Part shown: in pieces, positions 33,985-45,115 of the stretch
Layout: every line of letters starts with the position of its first letter
Numbering within the stretch: the first letter of the stretch is position 1
Position numbers and translations under genes: made by a program
DNA from: Sepiola atlantica
Lineage: Eukaryota; Mollusca; Cephalopoda; Sepiida; Sepiolidae
Length of the DNA: 64,000 nt
Assembly (NCBI GenBank): GCA_963556195.1
Contig: OY744519.1
Coordinates: forward strand, 103,169,000-103,232,999
Direction: 5' to 3'
Notes under the pieces: model-generated
Database searches by the model: none
Seen by the model: only the letters and a program-made list of their open reading frames with translations
What the model was told of the DNA's origin: nothing

Positions 33985-34659
33985 TGTGGAACATTGTTCA
34001 ATTAGAAGTAGCAAATGAATATATTTTGTAAAGATATCAACTCTTGATTGGATAAGAGTTTTAATACAGAAATTTTATTTCAGTCAATCGAAAGTGCAGG
34101 AAACATACATTTTCGCACCTTTTAATAAATAGATGTTGGAATATTGGCGCTATGTGCTGGGAGACACCTGAATTGATACTTAAGCTATGCCTAAGAAATC
34201 TTCCACACAGTCTGCTCGAAATCGTTGCCAATAGACTCAGGCTTTCAAGTTTACAGCTAATCTTGCCTAACAAGCCGGTCCTGATATCAAGGTGCTTCTT
34301 CTTTTCAGGGTCGGCATGAGACTATTTCTTATTAGTGACTGTATATTCAACTATTTCTCCAAATTCGTTGTCTGTTGTCAATAAAAATGAATTTATTTTT
34401 GTTGACAACAGACAGTGAGGCGAAGGTATACTCGCCATGAAAGATTTAGGGCAGACTGTGTGGAATATTACTTAGGCTTAGCTTAAGTATCAATTAGGTG
34501 GCTCCCAATTTTTTATTTTTTAACAGGTGTAAAAGTGTATATTTCTGCACTTTTGATTGGCTGAAATAGAATTTCTGTATCAAGAATTTTATCCAATCAA
34601 GAGTTGATATTTTTACAAAAAAATATTCGTTTGCTGCTGATGATTGAACAAGGTTCAAC
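33985..34659. mobile_element. Foldback (long inverted-repeat) element
   Basis: The left arm from GTGGAACATTGTTCAATT runs through ATATCAACTCTTGATTGGAT to CTTCCACACAGTCTGC (about 34215). The right arm, read reversed, repeats the same order from 34659 down to about 34450. Arms are ~200-230 bp with scattered mismatches. A second, tighter hairpin sits inside at 34369-34414. No transposase is present. Foldback elements of this kind are usually non-autonomous DNA transposons. Confidence 0.85.
34369..34414. repeat. Near-perfect 46-bp palindrome inside the foldback element
   Basis: TGTCTGTTGTCAATAAAAAT, a 6-base GAATTT centre, then ATTTTTGTTGACAACAGACA. Only one arm position differs. Confidence 0.9.
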
Positions 34660-36000
34660 ACTCATTAGCATAGATAGGTATAGAATATAAAAGTGGGAGC
34701 ATTCCTAAATGTTTGTTGTGAATTTAAGTAATAATAGCACAAAGAAACATGGCACAAGTTGATAAATAGGAAAAAACGGCACTTTGGAAAACTATATGCG
34801 AAAATCTCACAATGAGTTTAGCAAAATTTAAGATGCAATACATAAAAAGAAAACATTAAAAAGTTTGTCAAATTAAAAAGAAAATTATAAAGCACTGAAA
34901 ACTTTAAGCCCTAATCCTAAACATTTTTTTAATTTTCCCCTTTTTTTTATGCTTGTCTTTTATACAGCTAACAACTAGTAATATATAATCGCACATTTAC
35001 AACTAAAACTAGTGGGGTCGCGGTCATGTCTTGAGGTTCATAATTGGGGTCATTTGAGAAAAAGTTTGGGAACCACTGCTCCATGTTCTTGCTTTGTACT
35101 ATTTTAAAAATTATTCCCTTGTGCTATTTTTACTCGCGTCAATTTTACTTATGCTGTTTTTACCTGTGCCATCATTACTGTACACCGTTTGTGGCATGCA
35201 CACATAAAGGTATACCGAGAATGTTATAAACAAATCTGGTTGAGAATATCTCAGAAAACCTCATGGAGAGGTGAATAAATATCCTAATTTCAACTGACAG
35301 CATAATTCTTCTTACATTCAAAATGTATAACTATTATTTATTCCTCTTTATAAGTGTTTAGATGTCGTGACATTTTCTGTTTAATTTTCTTAGTTTTGCT
35401 TCCAAGGGAGATAATTACAAATGTAAATCTGAATTATTTCCCTTTGGCCAGACAAAATTATACGCCATGCCACTCTAATTTTGTTGTCTTTTGTATTAGT
35501 AAAAAAGAATAGTTGTTTTTGTTCCTTGATACAACAAGAGCGCATTCGAAAATTCAGGTTTTCTTTGATTTAAGAGTAAAAACGAACCATAGCACACGGC
35601 GTTTGTCCTTTAATATTTAATGCGAAGTTGTGTAATATGTAAAAAATGTGTAATGTGTAAAAAAAGAAAAAAATCAGATTCATGTAACACAAAGTATATT
35701 TTATCTAGTTTTGATATTTTTTAATCTGTGTTTATCTTGTCATGGCGTCTTAACCATAAGCTATGCTTACTTTCTTAAATCAAATATGGTGGGCCAAAAG
35801 CGTGAAGAAAACACATATAAGCAGCAGCTGGTGGCAAAAATGGAAAATCTCAACAAAAGACAAACAAACGAAACTAGCAGATTATATCCGTGTGTGGCTT
35901 CCGTAAAAAATACTTACTGAAACAAGTATTCTAAATATTTTTTTCGTATAGAATTATCAGATGAAATTGTTGATATTTTTAGCTACATTTTTTTCTTTAA
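34660..36000. other. Non-coding stretch with one hAT-like end
   Basis: GTTTGGGAACCACTGCTCC near 35065-35083, read reversed, resembles the CAGTGGTTCCCAAAC end of hAT non-autonomous elements, with GGGGTCGCGGTCATG nearby, but I did not find the opposite end. AAGGGAGATAATT...AATTATTTCCCTTT at 35406-35442 is a short inverted repeat. No gene. Confidence 0.4.
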
Positions 36001-36850
36001 TTTGTAGCAGTTATATTGCATAATAATAAGTTGTGATTTGGTTGGTGAAAACAGGCACCTCCAAACTCACACATTGATATACAAGCAATTAGCGCATCAC
36101 TGTACATGTGCACTACTAATCTCAAATTACGGTACTGGTGCAGCTTTTTACCAGATAAAACCGACTTTTTGTTCGGCATCTTCCGGCTGTTTACGTAAAC
36201 GACCGGAAGATGTCGAAACGCTTAGCCAATGAGAAGGCTCGAGAAGCAGACGACAATTTTACCTGCACTAAAAACAAATTCTCGAAAAATTAAAGCTTGT
36301 ACAGCTTTTAAAATGGACAAAAAAACGAAGTTTATTTTACTCTAACCTAACCCTAAACTAGTCGGTTTTTATCCGGTTCAAAAGCTGTACCGATGCAATT
36401 TTTTTTTTTTTTAAATCGTTGTTTCATTGATTATGTTCTTTACAATCTTTAGTTTATTCATACAAAAACACAATTTATAAAAAAAAAAAAAAATTAACTT
36501 TACTGTTACTAAAAAAGATTATTTCATTGATTTTCTTTGTCGAAAATAAATAAATTGTCATAAAAATACACATACGGTGAGTGTTTTTTCTTTCATCATT
36601 TTTTTCTGTTGAAAAGAAGCCTCGTTTTGATTTTGATGCTGGTTCGTTTTGATTCGGCTTTTTCCATCTGTTTATGTATTTCTGCGTCGGCAAAAGTCAG
36701 TTTGTCTGGTTGAAAAACAGTTCACTCACTGAGCGAAACTTTTTAAAGAGTGAGACATTTGTCAAAAATAATGGCATCTATTTAAAATGTTGCTCGTCTA
36801 TGATACACACATCAAAATTATATAGGGCAAACATCAACTGCGAAGAGTGT
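36001..36850. other. Non-coding stretch left of the BEL/Pao remnant
   Basis: A TGTAGCAGTTATAT word at 36004-36017 equals the left end of DR2, but similarity stops soon after. A and T runs near 36400 and 36480. No gene recognised. Confidence 0.35.
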
Positions 36851-36854
36851 AACA

Positions 36855-37750
36855 GTGAAGAACACAACACTGTCCTCCATCCAGAACCATGACCTTGGAC
36901 CTTCAGAGTATGGTGGGGAAGATAACTCCCCAATAGCTACTGGAGTGATTTCACAGTGCACACAGGTTTGTGGCAGCAACATCTCAGAAAAGTCGTGTTC
37001 TAAAATATGCCTTGTTAATGTTTACCTCACCGACCAACTGGACAAGGCGGTAAGGTTGTATGTCATCATCGATGAGCAAAGTAACCGGTCCTTAGCACGC
37101 TCAGACTTTTTCGACATCTTCTAATACGATGGGCCCCGTTTTCCATCTTCCCTTAAAACCTGTGCTGGAGTGATGCAGACTGTAGGAAGAAGAGCGACAG
37201 GCTTTTAAGTGGAATCTCTCGATGGAAAAACCAGCCGCCCACTTCCGAGTCTGGCCGAATGCGACAAAATACCCAATGACAGGTTTGGCATCCCAACTCC
37301 CAGGGTAGCCCTTCACCATCTCCATTTGACAGCAATAGCTCACCTCATCCCCACAGTGGATCCCAAAACACCCATAACGCTGCTTCTGGGACGTGACATT
37401 CTGAGGGTACATAGTGCGGCAACAAATAAACGGCTCCCACAACGCTCCATATGCATAGAGACTGGACCTGGGATGGTCCATAGTCGGCAATGTCTGTTTA
37501 GAGAAGGTTCACACACACCCCATAATAAACACATTGCACATTTACATATCCTATGTCTTACAACAGACCAAGGATGACGAAAAGGTGGCGCCTTCCATTA
37601 AAAATATTGCCTTCCTTCCATTCATGGATAAATTATTGAAGAATGGCCATGCCGAAGCAGCTTCTCCATCCAGATCTCTCTCTTTGGATTTCCCCCTTTT
37701 TCTAAATTATCTGCAATACCTGCTAAAAATAGTTTTCCTTTCAGCCAACC
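36855..37750 (+). pseudogene. BEL/Pao-type retrotransposon remnant (aspartic protease region and start of RT)
   Basis: Two adjoining frames. 36855-37124 carries 'CTQVCG', 'CSKICLVNVY' and 'VIIDEQSNRSLARSDFFDIF', in which the D-E-Q-S replaces the D-T/S-G of classical aspartic proteases, as in the DUF1758-type domain of BEL/Pao polyproteins. 37209-37577 continues with 'IPTPRVALHHLHLTAIAHLI' and 'LLLGRDILRVHSA'. Near 37560-37660 'TKDDEKVAPSI' and 'LPFMDKLLKNGHAE' match the linker before RT. Frameshifts and an abrupt end before the RT core show a dead fragment. Confidence 0.7.
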
Positions 37751-38355
37751 CTTAAATTCTCTGGCCCCAGCAGCTGTTCAACTCATCTCTACAAATACAT
37801 CATTGCAAGCCAAATCTATGGATGTAAAACTTGAGAAACAGTCTAAAAATTACTTCCACACCGAAGAATCTTGTGATGCAACATAAAACTCAACACTCAG
37901 CAATAGTATCTGCTCAGTCAAAAATTGTGGATGAAGGTTTACCATCATCTTCCCCCCTCACCTGCTAAATCAAGTGTCTCAAAGATTACATCTTCACCTC
38001 GCGAAACATCTTTTGTTAGGTCTAAAACAAACAACACTTTAAAAAACGACTTACCAGCCAGGTTAGCTTTATCAAAGACGACTGCAACTGCAAGCACAGC
38101 TGAATATGACAGGACACAGAGTATTCTTGAGAGGATTGAACAGTATTCTAAAGTTGGTGATGGTGTAGAGAAGACACTATCTTAACAACCACCAAAATTA
38201 GAGGTTAATCTTGCCAATAACCACCAGGATAACAAACAGCAAAGACAGTCACTTCTAAAAAAGAATGTATTTGCTACCTCTAACAGTCATCGCTACTATA
38301 GCTGTCAAGAAACCATTTACCTCCGAATCCACTAAAAAACATAATACAGTCCGCA
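37751..38355. other. Unrecognised stretch between two retroelement remnants
   Basis: An 86-codon frame (37925-38185) is rich in Ser, Thr and Lys, with 'RTQSILERIEQYSKVGDGVEK' features suggesting a disordered plus helical tail. It could belong to a gag or be host-derived; I cannot tell. Confidence 0.35.
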
Positions 38356-38539
38356 GTCACATTGTATCTTCAACAACACCAAAGTGAAAAAACAGTAGCA
38401 AGCACCTCTTCAAACCCGTTACTAAGACTGTAGCGGAGAGCAGGAGGAGAAGCTGACTGCCATGAATGAAGACACTTGTCTGCATCGATCCAAGAGATGA
38501 CGTTTGGTTTGTTGCTTGTGCAGAGGAGAGCTGCCGGCG
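38356..38539 (+). repeat. 197-bp direct repeat flanking the older gypsy-like element, copy A (split)
   Basis: Starts GTCACATTGTATCTTCAAC and continues after the nested element at 43447-43459, ending CGAACCCGGAAAC. Joined across the insertion it is 197 bp, the same length as copy B at 45462-45658. In copy B its first ~70 bp encode the last residues of the older pol. It may be an LTR overlapping the pol 3' end, or a rearrangement. Confidence 0.75.
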
Positions 38540-38735
38540 TATTATGATGTTGACTAGACCTCTTTTGGGAAAAGGTCGGGTAACATATAATAGAATATAT
38601 CGAGAGTCGTACACAGTTCAAACGGTGACTTGGATAACATCTCGCTCTCTTCGTGACGAGAGTTGCCTCTCTTTTATTTCCTTGGAGCATCTCATTTTCC
38701 AACCTCAGGAAGGGGTACTAGCTTACTCCACATTA
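38540..38735 (-). repeat. 3' LTR of nested gypsy element
   Basis: 196 bp starting (in + sense) TATTATGATGTTGAC and ending TACTCCACATTA. About five substitutions separate it from the other LTR. Just inside is the polypurine tract CTCAGAGGGGGG (- strand, 38736-38747). Confidence 0.95.
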
Positions 38736-38768
38736 CCCCCCTCTGAGATAATTTCTTCACAACAGAAA

Positions 38769-39002
38769 TTAATATCTTTTACGTTTCGGGTTCGGACTTA
38801 ACGGTTCTACCGGTATTCTTTTTCTTTTGCTTGACCGTCTTGGAATAACTGTTTCAGCAATTGGTGATGCTGGAATGTCAAACGTCTCATACAATATGTC
38901 CATCGGGATTTCCTGATCTTCCTTGACATCTTCCGTAAACCTTGATCTCAATTGATTTAGATGACGTTTATGTTCCCATTTGGAACTTTTTACCCAGTAC
39001 AT
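38769..39002 (-). pseudogene. Nested gypsy: integrase C-terminal tail
   Basis: Frame 'MYWVKSSKWEHKRHLNQLRS' to 'PNPKRKRY', rich in basic residues (RRSSKRKR), the usual chromatin- or DNA-binding tail of gypsy integrases. The same 'KRHLNQ.R.R' block is found in the second gypsy element at 50982-51209. Confidence 0.8.
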
Positions 39003-39033
39003 AATTCCACCAATTCTTTTTGATATTATCCCA

Positions 39034-40151
39034 TCATCCCAAAACGTTTTTCCATTTCTGAAATTTTTGAAAAAAAAATTTGTTTCCGGTTTTAAAGAAC
39101 TTACACGAAAAATTACTTTTCTTCGCGTATTTCTTCGTTGGACTCGTTAACAATCTGTCAAATACTGAGCGTATCTTTCTAGCAAACATCAGTTCGGCTG
39201 GTGACATGCCTGAAACTGTGTTTATGTTTGGCGTGATTCTGTACACCAACAAAAATTTCTGAATGGTCTTCTCCTCAGTATCCATGCCGTGATTCTTCCT
39301 CAATGCCCTTTTAAAAGTGTCCACAAATCTTTCAGCCTGTGTGGTCAATGGACAAACATCTGCAGAAATCTTTAAATTCACTGCTGGTAAATTGTGTCCC
39401 ACTGTCGCTTACTATTGTTTTTGGTACACCAAACCGACTGAAAAGTTCGTTTGGTATCTTTATAGTAGTTGTGGATGTCGGGTGTTTACATTTGAAAATC
39501 TCAGGCCACTTGGAGTAGCTATCTACAACTATTAGGTAATAATGACCACTCATGGGTCCAGCATAATCGATATGCAGTCTCGTCCATGGAACATCTGTTT
39601 TCAGCCATGGTATAATTTTCACTGGTGGTGCTTTTGCTGCAAGTTGGCATCCGCTACATGCTTTAACAATCTGTTCTATATCCTTGTCCATCTTCGGCCA
39701 ATAAGTATAACTCCTCATTAAAGCTTTCATACGTGCGATCCCTGGATGCCCTTGATGGAATTCTTTTAACATCCGCTTTTGCAGTACAACTGGCATCACC
39801 ACTCTTCCAGCATATAGTAGCACTTCATCGCATATTGAATATGCTGACGAATTTCTTGAACGTTTATATTTCTTCTTTGAAATTACTTCTTCTTTCATCT
39901 TTTTGATGAAATCATCTTTTCCAGCCTGGATTCTTATTTCATCTAACGTGACAGGTAATTCACGTAGAACAGTGCATAATGCTTTCTTTAAAATCTGTTT
40001 CATCCCTTAAGGCTGCAATAACCATGTCTTTTAGTGGTTCCGATCTTCGAGAGATTAATCTGGAAAGACCATCTGCGTGCCCTATTTTCGTCGAAGGCAA
40101 AAATTCCATTTTAAAATTATAATTTAATAATTCAGTACCCCAGCGCTGCAA
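39034..40151 (-). pseudogene. Nested gypsy: integrase (H2C2 and DDE core), frameshifted
   Basis: The main frame (40003-39332) holds the zinc-binding H2C2 region 'EFHQGHPGIARMKALMRSY' and 'VKACSGCQLAAKAPP', then the core with 'LHIDYAGPM', 'YLIVVDSYSKWPEI' (Asp) and 'VSDSGTQFTSSEF' (Asp). A frameshift near 39390 moves into 39402-39034, which carries 'TTQAERFVDTFKRALRKN' (Glu) and 'FLLVYRITPN'. Thus all three catalytic residues survive but in two frames. The junction with RNase H is also broken near 39990-40010. Confidence 0.9.
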
Positions 40152-40296
40152 TCTATTTGCAATATGTGTGGGAATACCCTTCTTTGATCCGTATATGGAT
40201 AATAGTATCCTATGGTCTGTTTGTAATAAAAACGATCGACTATGGATAAATTTATGAAATTTTTTTAACGCAAAAACAATCGCAAGGCTCTCTTTT

Positions 40297-41318
40297 TCAA
40301 TTTGCGAATAATTTTTTTTCGGCCGGAAGCAAAATTATGGAAACATGGGCTACTGGTTTCTTACTACCATCTTCAAATTTATGAAGAATTACGGCACCAA
40401 TGCCATAATCACTTGCGTCAGAAGCGACTATTATTTCTTGTTTAGGGTCATAATGTGTTAGTGCTAAATCCAACGTCAATACACTTTTTATTTTTTCGAA
40501 AGCTTGCTGACATTTATCAGTCCAATTCCATTTTTCACCTGTTTTTAATAAATTGTTCAATGGGACTCTTAAGTCATGTATATTTTTTATATATATTCCA
40601 TAGTAATTCGCTAAACCCAGAAAAGCTTGAAACGTTGTAATATTTTTAGGGATCGGCATATTTTTTATGGCTTCTGCTCTTTTCAGGTCTGGTCGTCTTC
40701 CTTTTGCGGCAATTATTTGTCCTAAGTATATAATTTCAGACATAAAAAAATCGCATTTTTCTGAACTTAACTTGAAACCGTATTCTTCTATTTTTTGAAA
40801 TACTGCTATTATGTGCTCTAAATGCTCCTTAGTATTTTTGCTTTTAATCAGCACATCGTCCAAATATGCTGCTGCAAACTCTAGATCAGCCAACATTGTG
40901 TCCATGATCTATTAAAATAAGCTAGGGGCGACTTTTAATCCAAACGGAAGTCTATTGAATTTGTACAACCCCTTATGCGTGTTTATTGTTAATAATTTTG
41001 CACAATCTTCGTCAACTCTTACTTGGAGGTATGCGTCAGACAAATCAATTTTACTAAAAATCTTTCCTCCATTCAATTTAACAAACACGTCTCCCGGAGA
41101 GGGCAAAGGATAAGAAGGTTCTTTTAAACAGTCATTTAGACCTGTAGAAAAATCTGCACACACACGTATTTTATGATTTTTTTTTTCACAAAGACCACTG
41201 GTGACGACCAATCTGAATAACCAATTTTAGAAATGACACCCATTTTTTCCAGTCTTTGTAACTCCTGGTTCACGGTTTCTAATGCGGCATACGGCACCTT
41301 CCGTTTTGGTTTAAACAC
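40297..41318 (-). pseudogene. Nested gypsy: reverse transcriptase and RNase H, nearly intact
   Basis: RT starts with 'LEKMGVISKIGYSDWSSPVV' (41136-41318); a poly-T indel near 41180 shifts to 'IRVCADFSTGLNDCLKE', 'IFSKIDLSDAYLQVRVD' (first Asp) and 'NRLPFGLKVAPSLF'. Two adjacent stops (TAA TAG at 40911-40916, on the - strand) stand where Gln-Gln is usual. After them comes 'AAAYLDDVLIKSKNT' with the intact active site, then 'FLGLANYYG', and the RNase H start 'EIIVASDASDYGIGAVILHK'. RNase H continues below 40297 in the next frame. Confidence 0.9.
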
Positions 41319-41347
41319 AGGCTTGACATTTTCTTTTACTTCAAATT

Positions 41348-41848
41348 TTACTTCGGTTTTCGTGCAATTACCGAGACCACCTGAAAACCTCTAGGAAATT
41401 CATTTTTTAGGTCCTTTATCAATTCATCCATAACCTTATTTTTACCAGCTGGTGAAACATCAATTCTATTACAAAATGAGTTTATAGGAATCTTGAATGG
41501 ATCGAACAGGATAATTAAATCACTTCCCATTAGGTTAGAAGAATTTTGTAAAACATAAACCTTAGATTTTTTAGTTTTTCCTAAAAACGATACTTCACAC
41601 AAAAATTCTCCACTGAACTTTAACCTTCTTCCCGAAACTCCACGGGCTATTTTATCAGTCTTGGTTAACCCGGGTTTGTTAATTCTTTTCCACGTTGTTT
41701 CATTTATTATGGAGATATCACTTCCAGTATCCAGCTGAAGTTGTACCTTCTCTCCATTTATTTTCACTTGCACGAATTTTCTTTTTTGATCCTCCTCGAT
41801 TTTTTTCTTTGTCAAAACCATTCTTACTTTATTTTTTCCGTTCAACAT
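41348..41848 (-). pseudogene. Nested gypsy: aspartic protease
   Basis: 'VQVKINGEKVQLQLDTGSDI' contains the D-T-G-S active-site loop; 'ISIINETTWKRI' follows as usual. A flap region 'GEFLCEVSFLGKTKKSKVYV' and 'NLMGSDLI' (a late loop) are visible. A frameshift near 41365-41380 separates it from RT, and the frame is open at its 5' side into the gag zinc-knuckle region. Confidence 0.9.
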
Positions 41849-41852
41849 TCCT

Positions 41853-42849
41853 CTTTCGGTCTGCTTTATTCTACAGTGTGAACTCTTGTGGCCTATTCTA
41901 TTACACCGAAAACAACATTCATCTCGGAAAAACAGTCATTTTTAGAATGAGGTCCACCACATCTGTTGCATAGCAATTTCATTGGGGATTTAAATGTTCT
42001 TTCACGTGTCCTACGTCGAACTTCTTTCATATGTGAAATATGTGAAATGTCTTTTTCCTCGATTTTAGTATTGTCATGTTTCAGATTCATTATTTTTTTA
42101 GCTTCTTCCGTAGCTTTTTGTAATGTAATATATGGACTCTGTTCCATTTTTGACAATATTTTCGAACGAACATTTTTATCTCTACTATCCGTCAAACCTT
42201 TAACAAAAACAAGGCATTTAAACATGTCAATTGTTAACTCGTGTAGGAGAAATCGTTCACACTCTTGGTTTACTTTTCCTGCATACGTAACAAAATCATC
42301 ATCATTTTGCTTAACAATGTTCAGACAACTAAAACGCGTATAAAAAAGACTGCTTCTCTCACCAAACATGCTTGTGAATGATTTTATTGTCTCCTCAAAC
42401 GATACTTCGTCAGGTTTTCTAGGCAATAGTAAATTTGTGTACTTTGTACTCTCGTTAGGATCAAGCTTCTGAAATAGAAGTCCAACTTTTTGTTCGTCTG
42501 ACCAAGTTTCGCACCGTTTGTTGAAAATTGTTTCAAACCGTCGAAAATAGGCTTGAAAAGTTATTAAGTATTCAGGGTCATATACGAATTCCGATATTGA
42601 ATTTGCAATACCCTCGGCTGTGAAATAATTTGAATTTTCCATCGTTCTACCTTTTGCAAAACCCTTAAATGACACTTTCGTGTCGTTTGCTTGCTGTTCT
42701 GTAACTCTAACATTTCTTGTTGCAAGTAATCTTGGAAATATTGATGCCTTTTCTGTTGTTCCATTTGCATCTTCTGTTGTTCCATTTGTCTTCCACTGTT
42801 CCATTTGAGAAGACACTAATGCCTTTGTAAATTCGACCAGTTCGTCCAT
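41853..42849 (-). pseudogene. Nested gypsy: gag with two zinc-knuckle-like motifs
   Basis: The 318-codon frame begins 'MDELVEFTKALVSSQMEQW', has a Gln/Thr-rich stretch, then the capsid-like part with 'SEFVYDPEYLITFQAYFRRF' and 'KVGLLFQKLDPNESTKY'. Near its end is 'CNRCGGPHSKNDC' (CX2CX3HX4C, one short of canonical). In a different frame at about 41878-41920 is a canonical 'CFRCNRIGHKSSHC' knuckle, so a frameshift near 41920 divides gag. Gag would package the element RNA. Confidence 0.85.
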
Positions 42850-43225
42850 TTTTTAAACTATACACAATACAATGAGTATACCAAACTTCAAAATTTTCGA
42901 TAAAAAAAAAGTTTTTCATTTACCAAAAACACAAAAATATGGGACAAACACAACTTCCCGTTATGTTCATGTCGCGAATTCGAATTCACTCGGCGTAAAG
43001 AAAGTTTTTTTTTTCATTAACCAGTTAATAATTGCAACAAACAACACTATTGTAACTCTTTCGTTTGACTTGAAACGAAGCAAAAAAATAAGTCTTACTT
43101 TTGACGAATATTTTTATTTTTTTAAATTTTTATATTTTTGTTCCAGCCAAGGTTTGTCGTTGTGTTTCAAAAAAATTCAAAGTGTTGATTTTTCTTTGTT
43201 TCCGTCATTTAATGTGAGTTCTGGG

Positions 43226-43244
43226 ATCGAATCCTATGTCACCA
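43226..43244 (-). promoter_or_regulatory. Primer-binding site of nested gypsy element
   Basis: Directly inside the 5' LTR, the - strand reads TGGTGACATAGGATTCGAT. It begins TGG as required to pair with a tRNA CCA end; the tRNA species is not identified. Confidence 0.7.
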
Positions 43245-43245
43245 A

Positions 43246-43441
43246 TATTATGATGTTGATTAGACCTCTTTTGGGAAAAGGTCGGGTAACATATATTAGA
43301 ATATATCGAGAGTCGTACACAGTTCAAACGGTGACTTGGATAACATCTCACTCTCTTCGTGACGAGAGTTGCCTCTCTTTTATTTCCTTGGAGCATCTCA
43401 TTCTCCAACCTCAGGAAGGGGTACTAGCTTACTCCACATCA
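43246..43441 (-). repeat. 5' LTR of nested gypsy element
   Basis: 196 bp, TATTATGATGTTGATTAG to ACTCCACATCA in + sense; partner of 38540-38735. Confidence 0.95.
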
Positions 43442-43499
43442 CGGCGCGAACCCGGAAACGCAAATGTCTGTGCACACAGGCTGAGAGAGTGGCGAACAT

Positions 43500-44290
43500 A
43501 AAACTACAATGTGTCTGTGCTCGATCTGCGGAGGGCTTACTTACAGGTGCATGTGCATCAATCCCTGTGGCCATACCAGACTTATATTGGAGGAGAAAAG
43601 ATACTGCTTGACGCGCATGGGTTTTGTACTCAATATGGCACCAGCCATTATGCGAGCCATCGTAGATGCTGCATTGTCGAAGGACGACGCTATTCAACGG
43701 GCAACAGCAGCATAAATCAATGATGTTTTTATAGATGAAAATATAGTATCCACAGCTAAAGTGAGGCAGCACCTGGCCAACTTTGGGCTGGTGAGCAAGG
43801 AACCTGAATGGCTGCAGGACGGTACATGAGTACTTGACCTGGAAGTTTGGAGGGAGTGCAATATGCTAAAATGGGAATGAGGTAACAGGATCCCAAGTAT
43901 GCCACGCAGCATCACCCAACGTGCCATATTCTCTTTGTGTGGAAAAGTAGTTGAGTACTTCCCGGTGGGTAAATCGATCAGAATGGCAGCAGCATTTATT
44001 AAGAGGAGAGTAGTGGCAATCACCGAGAGTTGGGACGATGAGGTGGACGATGTTTTGTTGACCACGATGATGACAGAAATCCTTGTGAGAGTAGACGAAG
44101 GAGACCCCGTGTGAGGCAAGTGGTGTGTTGATGGTCGCGAGGTCAATGTCTGGGTTGATGCAAGCTCTTTAGCGCATGGCGTTTCATTGGAGCAGGATGG
44201 AGCTGTGATAGAAGATGCGAGTTGGTTATGCAAGGCAAAGAATGCGCAGCACATAAAATCTGGCAGATCTCTATGCTGTACTAAAAGGTG
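43500..44290 (+). pseudogene. Older gypsy-like pol: RT palm and RNase H region
   Basis: 'SVLDLRRAYLQVHVHQSLWP' carries the first RT Asp, then in another frame 'YCLTRMGFVLNMAPAIMRAI'. The YxDD box has become 'AYINDVFIDE' (Asn for the first Asp) at about 43707-43740. 'LTRMG'-type and 'FSLCGKVVEYFP' plus 'AFIKRRVVAITESWDDEVDD' mark the connection region (43899-44114). Residues after 44120 hold a 'VNVWVDASSLAHGVSLEQDG'-like RNase H start, with a stop in between. Confidence 0.75.
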
Positions 44291-45115
44291 TTAGATAATC
44301 TGACGTGTGTACCGCGTCGATGGCTTGATTTAATTAGAAAGGCAGCTGAACCCCAAAGCCATGTATGTGCTACATCAACAGGCAGGCTAGAATCTGACCA
44401 AATAAGGTCCATCCATCGTCAAAGTGGATGTGGTACTTTGTCAGGCGAGTCGACCCCACAATTGCTAAGGCATCCGTGAGGACAGTAGTTAGAGAGTGCA
44501 AAGATTGATCTGCCGTCCACACACTGACTGAAGGGCAACTTAGACGTCGGTGACACTTGATATCGAGTGGGGAGAGACATAACCCACTACCAGGGAAGGC
44601 ACTATACGTCGCTCATACGGTTTTCTGTTTGTCGTCGTCTAAGACGACAAGACGCAGCAAGGATCATTGACCAATTGGAAGTTATATTTTACGAGTGCGG
44701 GCCACCAACTGAGATGCTCTCTGACTATGACCCAGCATTTTGCAATGAGACTTTCAGAGACTTTGTAAATGAGTGAGGAGTTCGACTGCGATTTCGCTGT
44801 GCACACATACCATCAGGTAATGGTATCATGGAATGGTGCCATTGAAGTGTGAAACGGATTGCCACAAGAAAACTGTACTCAGTGATGGAGGCAGTTTATT
44901 GGTATAATGTCACCCCGAAGGACGATGTGTCACCACTGACTGCCCTTGCCAACATGATCCATCGTTACAAGATCAGACTGAAGGGCATCGATATACTGCC
45001 ATCCTGATGAGCCCGAACAGCAACGCCTTGGGTTACAAAATAGAAGATCGTGTTTAGACAAAAATCCCGAATGGATGGCGTACATCTCCTTACGCAGATG
45101 GACGTGTTACGAGCA
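44288..45115 (+). pseudogene. Older gypsy-like pol: integrase
   Basis: 'VPRRWLDLIRKAAEPQSHVC' precedes an H-x-S-G zinc-binding start, 'SIHRQSG'. The core follows in another frame: 'MGRDITHYQGRHYTSLI' (Asp), 'IIDQLEVIFYECGPPTEML' and 'SDYDPAF' (Asp), then after a stop 'RFRCAHIPSGNGIMEW' where Glu is expected in 'GNGIxE', and 'KDDVSPL'. Several stops; inactive. Confidence 0.75.

Larger units (their letters stand above)
38540..43441 (-). mobile_element. Complete-structured Ty3/gypsy LTR retrotransposon, nested
   Basis: 4902 bp bounded by two 196-bp LTRs and a perfect 5-bp target duplication CGGCG (38535-38539 and 43442-43446). On the - strand the order is 5' LTR, primer site, gag with zinc knuckles, aspartic protease, RT, RNase H, integrase, polypurine tract, 3' LTR. 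Integrase after RNase H marks it as Ty3/gypsy (Metaviridae type). Several frameshifts and two adjacent stops prevent a full polyprotein, but the LTRs differ at only about 5 of 196 positions, so insertion is fairly recent. No envelope gene was seen. Confidence 0.95.

Noticed and set aside
36004..36017. Third DR2 copy
   Set aside because: Only about 14 bp match before similarity is lost.
37101..37534. Antisense frames with many Cys
   Set aside because: Opposite strand of the BEL/Pao protease region; no independent support.
42872..43501. 209-codon + strand frame across the gypsy 5' end
   Set aside because: Antisense to gag leader and running through the 5' LTR; a shadow of the retroelement.
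43694..44254. 186-codon - strand frame rich in Ser/Thr
   Set aside because: Antisense shadow of the older gypsy RT/RNase H region.
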